A stretch of 64,000 nt of DNA from Manis javanica. Taxonomy: Eukaryota > Chordata > Mammalia > Pholidota > Manidae. The translations under genes and the position numbers were made by a program. Location of the stretch: assembly GCF_040802235.1 (NCBI RefSeq), contig NC_133169.1:41795034-41859033 (forward strand), in the 5' to 3' direction. Below, in pieces: positions 36,854 through 47,840 of this stretch. The notes beneath the pieces are model-generated. The model was not told the origin of the DNA. It saw only the letters and a list, made by a program, of their open reading frames with translations, and did no database searches. Positions within the stretch are counted from its first letter, which is position 1, and each line of letters begins with the position of its first letter.

Positions 36854-37777
36854 CTAGAGCAGTCCCTGTAGGATGCCCTGTAGAGGTGGTTTGTGGGAAG
36901 CAAATTCCCTCAGCTTTTGCTTGTCTGGGAATTGTTTGATCCCACCATCATATTTAAATGATAGTCGTGCTGGATACAGTATCCTTGGTTCAAGGCCCTT
37001 CTGTTTCATTGCATTAAGTATATCATGCCATTCTCTTCTGGCCTGTAGGGTTTCTGTTGAGAAGTCTGATGTTAGCCTGATTGGTTTTCCTTTATAGGTG
37101 ACCTTTTTCTCTCTAGCTGCCTTTAAAACTCTTTCCTTGTCCTTGATCCTTGCCATTTTAATTATTATGTGTCTTGGTGTTGTCCTCCTTGGATCCTTTC
37201 TGTTGGGGGTTCTGTATAATTCCATGGTCTGTTCGATTATTTCCTCCCCCAGTTTGGGGAAGTTTTCAGCAATTATTTCTTCAAAGACACTTTCTATCCC
37301 TTTTCCTCTTTCTTCCTCTTCTGGTATCCCTATAATACGAATGTTTTTCCTTTTGTATTGGTCACATATTTCTCTTAGTGTTGTTTCATTCCTGGAGATC
37401 CTTTTATCTCTCTCTATGTCAGCTTCTATACGTTCCTGTTCTCTGGCTTCTATTCCTTCAATGGCCTCTTGCATCTTATCCATTCTGCTTATAAATCCTT
37501 CCAGGGATTGTTTCACTTCTGTGATCTCTTTCCTGACATCTGTGATCTCCTTCCGGACTTCATCCCACTGCTCTTGCATTTTTCTCTGCATCTCATCCCA
37601 CTGCTCTTGCATTTTTCTCTGCATCTCATCCCATTGCTCTTGCATTTTTCTCTGCATCTCTGTCAGCATGTTCATGATTTTTATTTTGAATTCTTTTTCA
37701 GGAAGACTAGTTAGGTCTGTCTCCTTCTCAGGTGTTGTCTCTGTGATCTTTGTCTGCCTGTAGTTTTGCCTTTTCAT
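36854..37777 (-). CDS. L1 ORF1p, RNA-binding chaperone, intact
   Basis: 307 residues. ORF1p forms coiled-coil trimers that coat L1 RNA in the ribonucleoprotein particle. Residues 30-120 are a charged coiled coil containing three perfect 11-residue repeats (EMQRKMQEQWD at 40-50, 51-61, 62-72) followed by two VRKEIT(D/E) heptads. The RRM follows at about 140-200 (KNIRIIGIPEEE). The C-terminal domain at about 200-290 includes TPRHIIIKMA and the RREWHDILNAMK segment. The start was taken at the first methionine after the 5' UTR. ORF2 starts 168 nt downstream, so it depends on reinitiation or internal entry, as in other L1s. Confidence 0.93.
   Translation of the reverse strand: MKRQNYRQTKITETTPEKETDLTSLPEKEFKIKIMNMLTEMQRKMQEQWDEMQRKMQEQWDEMQRKMQEQWDEVRKEITDVRKEITEVKQSLEGFISRMDKMQEAIEGIEAREQERIEADIERDKRISRNETTLREICDQYKRKNIRIIGIPEEEERGKGIESVFEEIIAENFPKLGEEIIEQTMELYRTPNRKDPRRTTPRHIIIKMARIKDKERVLKAAREKKVTYKGKPIRLTSDFSTETLQARREWHDILNAMKQKGLEPRILYPARLSFKYDGGIKQFPDKQKLREFASHKPPLQGILQGLL
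37562..37660 (-). repeat. 33-bp tandem repeat, three copies, in L1 ORF1
   Basis: Three in-frame 33-bp copies coding for EMQRKMQEQWD, identical at protein level and almost identical at DNA level, so recently expanded. They extend the coiled coil by a hendecad each. Confidence 0.85.
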
Positions 37778-39409
37778 GGTGATAGAGATAGTTTGCAGAG
37801 CTGGTACAAGTGACCGCTGGAAGAGCTTCCCTTCTTGTTGGTTTGTAGCCTTTTCCTGGGAGAATAGCGACCTCTAGTGGCTTGTGCTGGGCAGCTGCGT
37901 GCAGACAGGGCTTCTGCTTCCTGCCCAGTTGCTTTGGGGTTTATCTCCGCTGTTGCTGTGGGCTTGGCCTGGCTGGGGCTGTTCCTCCAAAATGGTGGAG
38001 CCCCGTTGGAGGGGGAGCAGCCAGGAGACTATTTATCTCCGTAAGGGGCCTCTGTGCTCCCTGCTGCCCAGGGGGTTAGAGTGCCCAGAGATCCCCAGAT
38101 TCCCTGCTTCTGGTCTAAGTGACCTGTCCTGCCCCTTTAAGATTTCCAAAAAGCACTCTCCAAACCAAAACAACAGCAGCAACAATGAGAGAGGGAACAG
38201 AAAGAAAGAGAAAAAAAAAAGGAAAAAAAGGGGAAAAACAAGCGATTTTTTTTTTTTTTTTTTTTTTGTCCTCAGGTGCCGGTCCCAGGCACCCGCTCAC
38301 TGGTCCTGCTGCCCTGTCTCCCTAGCACCAGGGTCCCTGTCCTTTCAAGGCTTCCAAAAAGCACCCACCCACCGGTCCCGCAGGGAAGGAACGCTCAATA
38401 TTCTTTGTCCTCAGGCACTGGTCCCACGCACCCGCTCACCAGTCCCGCCGCCCTGCCTCCCTAGCACCGGGGTCCCTGTCCCTTCAAGGCTTCCAAAAAG
38501 CACTCGGCAAAAAGAGAGAAAAAAAAGGGGAAAAACGCGCAATTTCTTCCGTCCTCAGGTGCTGGTCTCAGGCACCCACCCACTGGTCCCACAGGGAAAA
38601 ATGCGGGATATTCTTTGTCCTCAGGTGCCGGTCCCAGACACCCGCTCACCAGTCCCGCCGCCCTGCCTCCCTAGCACCGGGGTCCCTGTCCCTTTTAGGC
38701 TTCCAAAAAGCACTCACAGAAAAGAGAAAAAAAAAGGGGAAAAACGCGCGATTTCCTCTGTTCTCAAGTGCCGGTCTCAGGCACCCGCCCACCGGTCCCG
38801 CAGGGAAAAACGGGGGATATTCTTTGTCCTCAGGCGCCGGTCCCAGCCACCCGCTCACCAGTCCCGCCACCGTGCCTCCCTAGCACTGGGGTCCCCGTCC
38901 CTTCAAGGCTTCCAAAAAGCGCTCGCCAAAAAGAGAAAAAAAAAAAAAGGGGAAAAACGCGCGACCTCCTCCGTCCTCAGGCACCGGTCTCAGGCACCCG
39001 CCCCCAGGTCTCGCAGGGAGAAACGCAGGATATTCTTTGTCCTCCGGTGCCGTTCCCAGGCACCTCCTCACCGGTCCCGCCACCCTGCCTCCCCAGCAAC
39101 GGGGGCCCGTCCCTCTAATGCTTCCAAAAAGCGCTCGCCAAAAAAAAAAAAAAAAAACCGCTCCGGTTTCTCTCCACCCGCCGGGAGCCGGGGGGAGGGG
39201 CGCTCGGGTCCCGCCGGGCTGGGGCTTGTATCTTACCCCCTTCACAAGGCGCTGGGTTCTTGCAGGTGTGGATGTGGTCTGGATGTTGTCCTGTGTCCTG
39301 TGGTCTCTATTTTAGGAAGATTTTTCTTTGTTATATTTTCATAGCTCTATGTGTTTTTGGGAGGAGATTTCCACTGCTCTACTCACGCCGCCATCTTGGC
39401 TCCGCCCCC
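37778..39409 (-). promoter_or_regulatory. L1 5' UTR with ~210-bp tandem monomers
   Basis: Internal promoter region of the young L1. Between about 38,270 and 39,170 a GC-rich unit repeats. The same landmark (ctagcacc) falls near 38,322, 38,461, 38,671, 38,881 and, as a variant, 39,092, giving spacings of about 139, 210, 210 and 211. Each unit also has an A-rich tract and a CpG-rich half. 37,778-38,270 is non-repeated 5' UTR. Mouse L1 uses about 200-bp monomers as promoters, so a promoter role is inferred by analogy. Confidence 0.75.
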
Positions 39410-39424
39410 TGTTGTTTGTCTTTT
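39410..39424. repeat. Target-site duplication, right copy
   Basis: tgttgtttgtctttt, a perfect match to 31,182-31,196. The older L1 resumes in register immediately after it (gaatggcagccatcc). Confidence 0.85.
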
Positions 39425-40109
39425 GAATGGCAGCCATCCTTACTGGTGTGAGGTGACATCTCATTGTGGTTTTAATTTGCATTTCTCTGCTAACTAGCGA
39501 TGTGGAGCATCTTTTCATGTGTCTGTTGGCCATCTGAATTTCTTCTTTGGAGAACTGTCTGTTCAGCTCCTCTACCCATTTTTTAATTGGATTATTTTCT
39601 TTTTGTTTGTTGAGGTGCATGAGCTCTTTATATATTTTGGATGTCAAGCCTTTATCGGATCTGTCACTTACAAATATATTCTCCCATACTGTAGGGTACC
39701 TTTTTGTTCTATTGATGGTGTCCTTTGCTGTACAGAAGCTTTTCAGCTTGATATAGTCCCATTTGTTCATTTTTGCATTTGTTTCCCTTGCCCGGGAAGA
39801 TATGTTCAAGAAGAAGTTGCTAATGTTTATATCCAAGAGATTTTTGCCTATATTTTTTTCTAAGAGTTTTATGGCTTCATGACTTACTTCAGGTCTTTGA
39901 TCCATTTCAAATTTACTTTTGTGTATGGGGTTAGACAGTGATCCAGTTTCATTCTCTTACATGTAGCTGTCCAGGTTTGCCAGCACCATCTGTTGAAGAG
40001 ACTGTCATTTCCTCATTGTATGTCCATGGCTCCTTTATATTAATTGACCATATATGTTTGGGTTAATGTCTGGAGTCTCTAATATGTTCCACTGGTCTGT
40101 GGCTCTGTT

Positions 40110-42811
40110 CTAGTGCCAGTACCAAATTGTCTTGATTACTATGGCTTTGTAGTAGAGCTTGAAGTTGGGGAGTGAGATACCCCCCACTTTATACTTCTTT
40201 CTCAGGATTGCTTTGGCTATTCGGGGTCTTTGGTGTTTCCATATGAATTTTTGAACTATTTGTTCCAGTTCATTGAAGAATATTGTTGGTAATTTGATAG
40301 GGATTGCATCAAATCTGTATATCGCTTTTGGCAGGATGGCCTTTTTGACTATATTAGTTCTTCCTAGCCAAGAGCATGGGATGAGTTTCCATTTGTTAGT
40401 GTCCTCTTTAATTTCTCTTAAGAGTGTCTTATAGTTTTCTGGGTATAGGTCTTTCACTTCTTTGGTTATATTTATTTCTAGGTATTTTATTCTTTTTGAT
40501 GCAATTGTGAATGGAATTGGTTTCCTGATTTCTCTTTCTATTGGTTCATTGTTGGTGTATAGAAAAGCCACAGATTTCTAGGTGTTAATTTTGTATCCTG
40601 CAACTTTGCTGTATTCCGATATCAGTTCTAGTAGTTTTGGAGTGAAGTGTTTAGGGTTTTTTATGTACAATATCATGTCATCTGCAAATAGTGACAGTTT
40701 AACTTCCTCTTTGCCAGTCTGGATTCCTTTTATTTCTTTGTTTTGTCCAGTTGCCATGGCTAGGACCTCCAGTACTATGTTAAATAACAGTGGGGAGAGT
40801 GGGCATCCCTGTTTTGTTCCCGATTTCAGAGGGAAAGCTTTTAGCTTCTTGCTGTTCAGTATGATGTTGGCTATGGTTTTATCATATATGGCCTTTATTA
40901 TGTTGAGGTACTTGCCCTCTATACCCATTTTGTTGAGAGTTTTTATCAAGAATGGATGTTGAATTTTGTCGAATGCTTTTTCCGCATCTATGGAGATGAT
41001 TATGTGGTTTTTGTCTCTCTTTTTGTTTATGTGGTGGATGATGACGGATTTTTTAATGTTGTACCATTCTTGCATCCCTGGGATGAATCCCATTTGGTCA
41101 TGGTGTATAATCCTTTTGATGTATTTTTGAATTCGGTTTGGCAATATTTTGTTGAGTATTTCTGCATCTACATTCATCAGGGATATTGGTCTGTAATTTT
41201 CGTTTTTGGTGGGGTCTTTGCCTGGTTTTGGTATTAGGGTGATGTTGGCTTCATAGAATGAGTTTGGGAGTATTCCCTCCTCTTATATTTTTTGGAAAAC
41301 TTTAAGGAGAATGGGTATTATATCTTCTCTGTATGTCTGATAAAATTCTGAGGTGAATCCATCTGGCCCAGGGGTTTGTTCTTGTGTAGTTTTTTGATTA
41401 CTGCTTTAATTTCTTTGCTGGTAATTGGTTTGTTTAGATTTTGTGTTTCTTCCTTGGTCAGTCTTGGAAGGTTGTATTTTTCTAGGAAGTTGTCAATTTC
41501 TTCTGTGTTTTCCAGCTTCGTAGGATATAGGTTTTCATAGTAGTCTCTAATAATTCTTTGTATTTCTGTTGGGTCCGTCATGTTATTTCCTTTCTTGTTT
41601 CTGATTATGTTGATGTGTGTTGATTCTCTTTGTCTCAATAAGTCTGGCTAGAGGCTTATCTATTTTGTTTATTTTCTCAAAGAACCAGATCTTGGATTCA
41701 TTGATTTTTTTCTATTGTTTTATTCTTCTCAATTTTAGTTATTTCTTCTCTGATCTTTATTATGTCCCTCCTTCTGCTGACTTTAGGTCTCATTTGTTCT
41801 TCTTTTTCCATTTTTGGTAATTGTGACATTAGACAATTCATTTGGGTTTGTTCTTCCTTCTTTAAATATGCCTGGATTGCTATATACTTTCCTCTTAAGA
41901 CTGCTTTTGCTGCGTCCCACAGAAGTTGGGGCTTTGTGTTGTTTTTGTCATTTATTTCCATATATTGCTGGATCTCCATTTTAATTTGGTCATTGATCCA
42001 TTGACTATTTAGAAGCGTGTTGTTAAGCCTCCATGTGTTTGTGAGCCTTTTTGCTTTCTTTGTACAATTTATTTCAAGCTTTATACTTTTGTGGTCTGAA
42101 AAGTTGGTTGATAGAATTTCAGTCTTTTTGAATTTACTGAGGCTCTTTTTGTGGCCTAGTATATGGTCTATTCTAGAGAATGTTCCATGTGCACTTGAGA
42201 AGTATGTGCATCCTGTTGTTTTGGGTGTACAGTTCTATAGATGTCTATTAGGTCCATCTGTTCTAGTGTGTTGTTCAGTGCTTCTGTTTCCTTATTTATT
42301 TTCTGTCTGGTGGATCTCTCCTTTAGAGTGAATGGTGTGTTGAAGTCTCCTAAAGTGAGTGCATTGCATTCTATTTCCTCCTTTAGCTCTGTTAGTATTT
42401 GTTTCACATATGCTGGTGCCCCTGTGTTGGGTGCATGTGTATTTAAAATGGTTATATACTCTTGTTGGACTGAGCCCTTTATCATTATGTAATGTCCTTC
42501 TTTATCTCTTGTTACTTTCTTTGTTTTGAAGTCCATTTTGTCTGATACTAGTACTGCAACACCTGCTGTATTCTCCTTGTTGTTTGCATGAAATATCTTT
42601 TCCATCACTTGACTTTTAGTCTGTGCATGTCTTTAGGTTTGAGGTGAGTCTCTTGTAAGTAGCACATAGATGGGTCTTGTTTTTTTATCCATTCAGTGAC
42701 TCTATTTCTTTTGATTGGTGCATTCAGGCCATTTACATTTAGGGTGGTTTTCGATAGGTATGTACTTATTGCCATTTCAGGCTTTCGATTCATGGTTACC
42801 AAAGGTTCCAC
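40110..42811 (-). pseudogene. Old L1 ORF2 pseudogene
   Basis: Endonuclease and RT motifs are still readable in pieces: LNVNGLNAP near 42,745, a GDFNTPF segment near 42,325, and FADD near 40,690. Separated by frameshifts near 42,605, 42,170, 41,640, 41,315 and 40,575 and by missing linkers. The C-terminal part continues at 39,905-39,425 and then at 31,181-30,741 across the inserted young L1. Confidence 0.85.
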
Positions 42812-43151
42812 GTTACTTTACTTATTATCTAAGAGTCTAACTTAACTCACTTAGTATGCTGTTATAAACACAATCTAAAGGTTCTTTTCTATTTTTCCTC
42901 CTTTTTCTTCCTCCTTCATTCTTAATATATTAAGTATCAAATTCTATACTTTTTGTCTATCCCTTGATTGACTTTGGGGATAGTCAATTTAACTTTGCAT
43001 TTGCCTTGTAATCAGCTGCTCCACCCTCTCTACCATGGTTTTACTACCTCTGGTGACAGCTAACCAACCCTAGGAACACTTCTATCTATAGCACTCCCTC
43101 CAAAATAGACTGCAGAGATGGTTTGTGGGAGGTAAACTCTCTCAGCTTTTG

Positions 43152-43752
43152 CTAATCTAGAAATTGTTTAATCCCTCCTTCAAATTTAAATGATAAACTT
43201 GCTGGATAAAGTAATCTTGGTTCCAGACCCTTCTGCTTCATGGCATTAAATACATCATGCCACTCCCTTCTGGCCTGTAAGGTTTCTGCTGAGAAGTCTG
43301 TCATTAGTCTGGTGGGCTTTCCTTTGTATGTGATCTTATTTCTGCCTCTGGCTGCTTTTAACTGTCTGTCCTTATCCTTGATCTTTCCCATTTTTATTAC
43401 TGTGTGTCTTGGTGTTGTCTTCCTTAGGTCCCTTGTGTTGGGGGATCTGTGGATCTCCTTAGCCTGACAGATTATGTCCTTCCCCAGATTTGGGGAAGTT
43501 TTCATCAACTACCTCCTCAAAGACACTTTCCATCCCTTTCTCTCTCCCTTCCTCTTCTGGTATCTCTATAATGCGAATATTGTTCCACTTGGATTGGTCA
43601 CACAGTTCTCTCAATATTCTTTCATTTTTAGAGATTCTTTTTTCTCTCTGTGACTCAGCTTCTTTGTATTCCCCTTCTCTAGTTTCTATTTCATTTATTG
43701 TCTCCTCCACTGTATCCAACCTGCTTTTAATACCCTCCATCGTGCTCTTCAA
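43152..43752 (-). pseudogene. Old L1 ORF1 pseudogene
   Basis: Two overlapping frames: the coiled coil and RRM start at 43,752-43,459, and the RRM end and C-terminal domain at 43,508-43,152 (TPRHTVIKM, RREWHDVFNAMK). A frameshift in the overlap and loss of the usual N-terminus disable it. Confidence 0.85.
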
Positions 43753-46109
43753 TGACTGAATCTCTGACCGGAATTAATTCCTGAGTTCTTGGATGTCTTT
43801 CTGTACCTCCATTAGGATGTTGATTATTTTTATTTTGAACTCCCTTTTAGGAAGACTCATGAGGTCCATATCATTTAAATCTTCCTTTGGAGTTGTATTA
43901 ATAATTTTACTCTGGACAAGGTTCCTTTGGCATTTCATGTTTGTATATGGAGCCCTCTAGTGTCCAGAAGCTCTATTTTGGAGCTGCTGAGCCCCTGAAG
44001 CAATGTCGGGGTTGCAGGGGAGCAATACTGGTACCTGGGGGGGAATGAAGGAGCTGATCCCCACCTTCTGACTGCTGTGCCTGTCTCCACTTCCTGAGCC
44101 AGTGGGCTGGTCTCACAGGTATATCTTTTTGTCCCAGAGAAGCCAGATATGGATCCCTGCTTTCCACAAGCAGCCAGAATCCCAGTCTCCCCAGGAACTC
44201 TGCCTGTATTAACTTTCCAACCCGGTAGTTATGCGAGTTTCATGAAAGCACCATGAAATGTAGGTTTGTGCTCCCAGCACAGATCTCCGGAGCTAAGTAT
44301 TCAGCAATCCCAAGCCTTCCACTCCCTCCATACTCCGTTTGTCTTCCTCCCACCAGTGAGCTGGGGTTGGGGAGGTGCTCGGGTTCCGTGGAGCCACAGC
44401 TCTGGTACATTACCTCATTCGCTGAGGTCTGCTCTTTTCTCCAGGTGTATGCAATCTGACGCTGTCCTCTTTCCTGTTGCTCTCTCAGGATTAGTTGCGC
44501 CAATGAAATTTTCTAATTGTATCCAGTTTTAGGAGGAAGCCTCTGTCTCTCCCCTCATGCTGCTATCTTTAATACCTGCTTTTTCAGATAATTATTTCTT
44601 GAATTTTTTTCTTGACTATCAACATTCATAGATGTTTAAAAACTCTTTCAGGTGTATATACTAATTAATATTATATATATGTATATATTCATACATAGAA
44701 ATGCATGTCTATGTAGATGTGTATGTATATATAATTTGAAATGTATATGAATACCAGGAGCAATGTTCAAAGGCACATGTGAGAGTCATATTGTTTGCCT
44801 GAATGTTTCTCAGTTTGTTTATAAATAGCACTGATTAATGTTATTTAACATGGGGAATGGTAATTTAAAAATCATTTGTAATCTGTTCCCTTTCATCTCA
44901 AATAATCCATTTTAAATTTGAAGGGAAGTATGGTGCATTTTATTATTTTTAGAAAATGTCCAAGACTATATGAAACATATAATTCTTTTATACTTACCAA
45001 ATATTGACTTAAAAAAGAAAGAATTTTAAAAGATGTCCATTATTATTTCTGGATTCAGATATACTCTTTTATCTTACATCTACAGATCTTTCATTTCTAC
45101 TTATTTTTTCATTTACAATTCCATCATGTTTTCTTCACCTGCAGTTCTCTTAAGGATACAAATAACTTATATCCCAGGTATGTTTATTTCAGTCTAAATT
45201 TTTGTGGGTATATTATTCAAAAACTACCATACGTTTTGCTATAAATTAGAGGGCTTTTTAAAGAAATTAACTTTCTTTTTTTATTTGTTGAAGTGGTTGA
45301 GGTCTGAACTAAGAATGACGTGGTTGTTCATATATATTTATTTTCATATTTGATTCTTATATATCCATCTGCTTAATGCTACCTCATCTAGTTTTTTTAC
45401 TGATACATATGAATGAAAAGAAATGAAGAAAGAAATTTTCTATTACTATTTATGTCACATAAAGAAAAGAGTGCATCAGTAAGTTCAATCAACACAAGCT
45501 AGTGGGCAGTTTACTAAATTTTTTGGAGATACAAATAGTGTCGGTTTACAATAAAAAACCTGAATGTCTGTATTTCTATGACACCTTGAAGGTTTAAATA
45601 TGTATTTTAACATTACATGTAATCATTATGAAAATGTAGAAGTATTACACAGCATCTGGTATTTTTTTAGGACCCATAAATTTCTGAAATGTTAAATACT
45701 TGTTTTCATATATATCTTACTCTCATAATAAAGCACCTAAAATGTATACCTTTTCCTTATTCTAATAAAACCTCCATGCTTTGAATATTTTTGAATGATT
45801 ATGAGTAATCAGTAAAGAGTAGTTGTTATATTAAGATTTTAGTTTTTATGTTTCCTATGTGGGCAAGAGTTTTGTTTTATATCTATATATTTAGTTATTA
45901 ATTTGAGCTGGTAGATAGTCTAATCCCTTTGAGAGCCAGTTATCTGTAAGTATTGAGAATAATATGAGATTATTATCTTAAAATTTTTTTTCTAACTTTT
46001 ATGGATTCATTTTATAATAAATTACAAAATGTTCTGTGCTTATTTTTACATTGATATGTCCCTATATTTGTCCCTATATATGTCCCTAATTGATATGGCA
46101 TGTTATATT

Positions 46110-46560
46110 AATTTCAGGTATACAGAATAGTGATTTGAAATTGTTAAACATGAAATAATAATCATGATAGGTTTGATTACCACCTGTCACCATACAATAT
46201 TATTAAAGTATTATTGGCCATAAACCTATGGTATAAATACACCCAGTGATTTATTTGTTTTATAAGTAGAAGTGTCTTTTAATCCCCTTCACATATTTTG
46301 TCCACCTACCATCCCTATGACCTCCAGAAACCACCAGATCTCTGTATGCATATGTTTCTATTTTTTAATATATTTGCTTTATTTTATAGATTCCACATAT
46401 AACTGAAATTAGTTGGTATTTGTCTAACTCTGTCTGATATTTTACTTAACATAATGCTCTATAATTCTATCCGTGTGGATGGAAATGGCAAGATTTCATT
46501 CTTTTATAAGGTTGAGTATTATTCCATTTATAATATGCCCCCAAAATATGCATTCATATA
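46110..46560 (-). mobile_element. Old L1 3' end, unit C copy
   Basis: Counterpart of 17,010-17,570 in unit B: atttcaggtatacagaatag and a ttccacatataactgaaatt block, in the same place and orientation before the receptor. Decayed. Confidence 0.65.
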
Positions 46561-46879
46561 TTATATATTTTAACTATATATAAAACTTATTTGAATTAAT
46601 GAAATCTTTATTAAAATGATAAAACTCATGGCCTGTACATTATTGATAAAGTATGAGCACTGCGTACATAACCAGACAAGACAGATCATCCCCACCCTTA
46701 TTACTTAGGATTTTGCCCTTAGAAGAACTCAGTAGTCATAATAAAATCAGTCAATCACAAAACTAAAAATAGATATTTCCTATGCAGAAAGATAACTGCA
46801 TAAAATGGAAATAAATATATTCAAATAAAATTCTTAAGTTATTTTAGAAAAAGTTTTTAGGAATCATGACTTTTATGAT

Positions 46880-46898
46880 TTATCCTTTTGTTTTCTAG
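46880..46898 (+). promoter_or_regulatory. 3' splice acceptor before OR copy C
   Basis: A T-rich tract ends in TAG at 46,896-46,898, 21 nt before the original ATG at 46,920, the same spacing as in copies A and B. Confidence 0.55.
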
Positions 46899-46919
46899 GT
46901 CAAACACCATTTCCAGAAA

Positions 46920-47840
46920 ATGACCAATTCCCCATGGTGACTGAGTTTCTCCTCATGGGATTTGCTGAAAGGGAGAAGGTTCCTTCACATGATGTTGTTC
47001 CTATACTGATGTACTTGGCCACCTTGTTAGGGAATCTTCTCATCGTCTCTACCACCACTCTGGACCAGAACCTTCACACTCCCATGTACTTCCTCCTCAG
47101 GAAACTGCCCATCTTAGACATGTGCTACATTTCTGTCACTGTCCCCGATTCCTGTGTCAACTCCTTCACTGACAACAGGGCCATTTCACTTGCTGGTTGT
47201 GCAGCTCAGATATTCTTTGTCATTTATTATGCATTTGTAGAGTTTCTCTTCCCCACCATCGTGGCCCATGACCGCTATGTGGCCATCTACCAGCCCCTCC
47301 ACTACCCCATCATCATGAACCACCAGTTCTGTGTCTGGACAACACTGGTCTCCCTGCTCAGTGGTCTCATCTATGCAGCTGTGCACACAGGGAACATATT
47401 CCGGCTGTCCTTCTGTCAGTCCAACATGGTCCACCAGTTCTTCTGTGACATCCCCTTTCTGCTGAGCCTCTCCTGCTCAGACACCTTCAGCAATTTCCTC
47501 TTATTATCTCTGCCACTGTGGTCTGTGGTGGCTGCTTTTTTTAATCATCATGTCATACATTCACATATTTTCCACTGTGCAGAAGTTTCCAACCAGAGAG
47601 CGAGGCAAAGCCTTTTCCACGTGTGTCCCTCACATCCTGGTGGTGTCTGTCTTCCTCATCACTGTCACCTATGTGTCCCTGAAACCTTCAGTAACATCTG
47701 AAACCATCCAGGACATGATTCTATCTGTATTATAAAACATAGTTCCTCCTTTCTTGAATCCCATCATCTACAGTCTTAGAAACAAACAGGTCAAGGAAGC
47801 TGTAAGAAAAGTACTAAAAAACTTTTCTTCTGGAAAATGA
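46920..47840 (+). pseudogene. Olfactory receptor pseudogene, OR14-like, copy C
   Basis: The original ATG at 46,920 is followed by a 1-nt deletion that puts a stop seven codons in. A downstream in-frame ATG at 46,934 opens 255 codons but drops the NxT glycosylation site. TM1 is altered: REKVPSHDVVPI replaces the copy B leucine-rich segment, probably by compensating indels. The middle is good (LHTPMYFLL, DRYVAIYQPLHYP), though MARDRY reads VAHDRY. A 4-nt deletion near 47,505 shifts the frame in TM5. A TAA at 47,733-47,735 then interrupts the original frame before TM7. The end LNPIIYSLRN and the stop at 47,838-47,840 remain recognisable. Not a functional receptor. Confidence 0.88.

Larger units (their letters stand above)
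31197..39409 (-). mobile_element. Young full-length L1 with chimeric 3' UTR
   Basis: About 8.2 kb, complete and longer than a typical 6-7 kb L1. In transcription order: a 5' start of GGGGCGGAGCCAAGATGGCG type at 39,409; a 1.6-kb 5' UTR with about 210-bp monomers; intact ORF1; a 168-nt spacer; intact ORF2; and a long 3' UTR, most of it an env/LTR-like segment, ending in a run of about 25 A. It is inserted in an older L1 of a related type with a perfect 15-bp duplication. Both ORFs open plus an undecayed tail imply recent insertion. Activity is not shown by sequence alone. Confidence 0.9.
39410..44575 (-). mobile_element. Old L1, 5' part (right fragment)
   Basis: Rest of the old - strand L1. 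ORF2 is legible from about 42,811 down to 39,425 in several frames (open pieces 42,608-42,168, 41,177-40,578 with FADD, 40,571-40,110 and others). ORF1 is legible at 43,752-43,152 in two frames. The 5' UTR runs to about 44,575. Frameshifts and stops throughout make it inactive. Unit B near 15,400 is the corresponding empty site (gatcacttactcttat), so this L1 entered unit C after duplication. Its 5' UTR lacks the 210-bp monomers, and its 3' UTR is the ordinary type, unlike the young element nested in it. Confidence 0.85.

Noticed and set aside
38270-39170. Repeat array as CRISPR or satellite
   Set aside because: Mammalian DNA; units sit between the L1 5' end and ORF1 and are L1 promoter monomers.
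37884-39344. 486-codon + strand frame as a host gene
   Set aside because: It lies wholly in the L1 5' UTR monomers and is low-complexity; kept only as a finding, not as a CDS.
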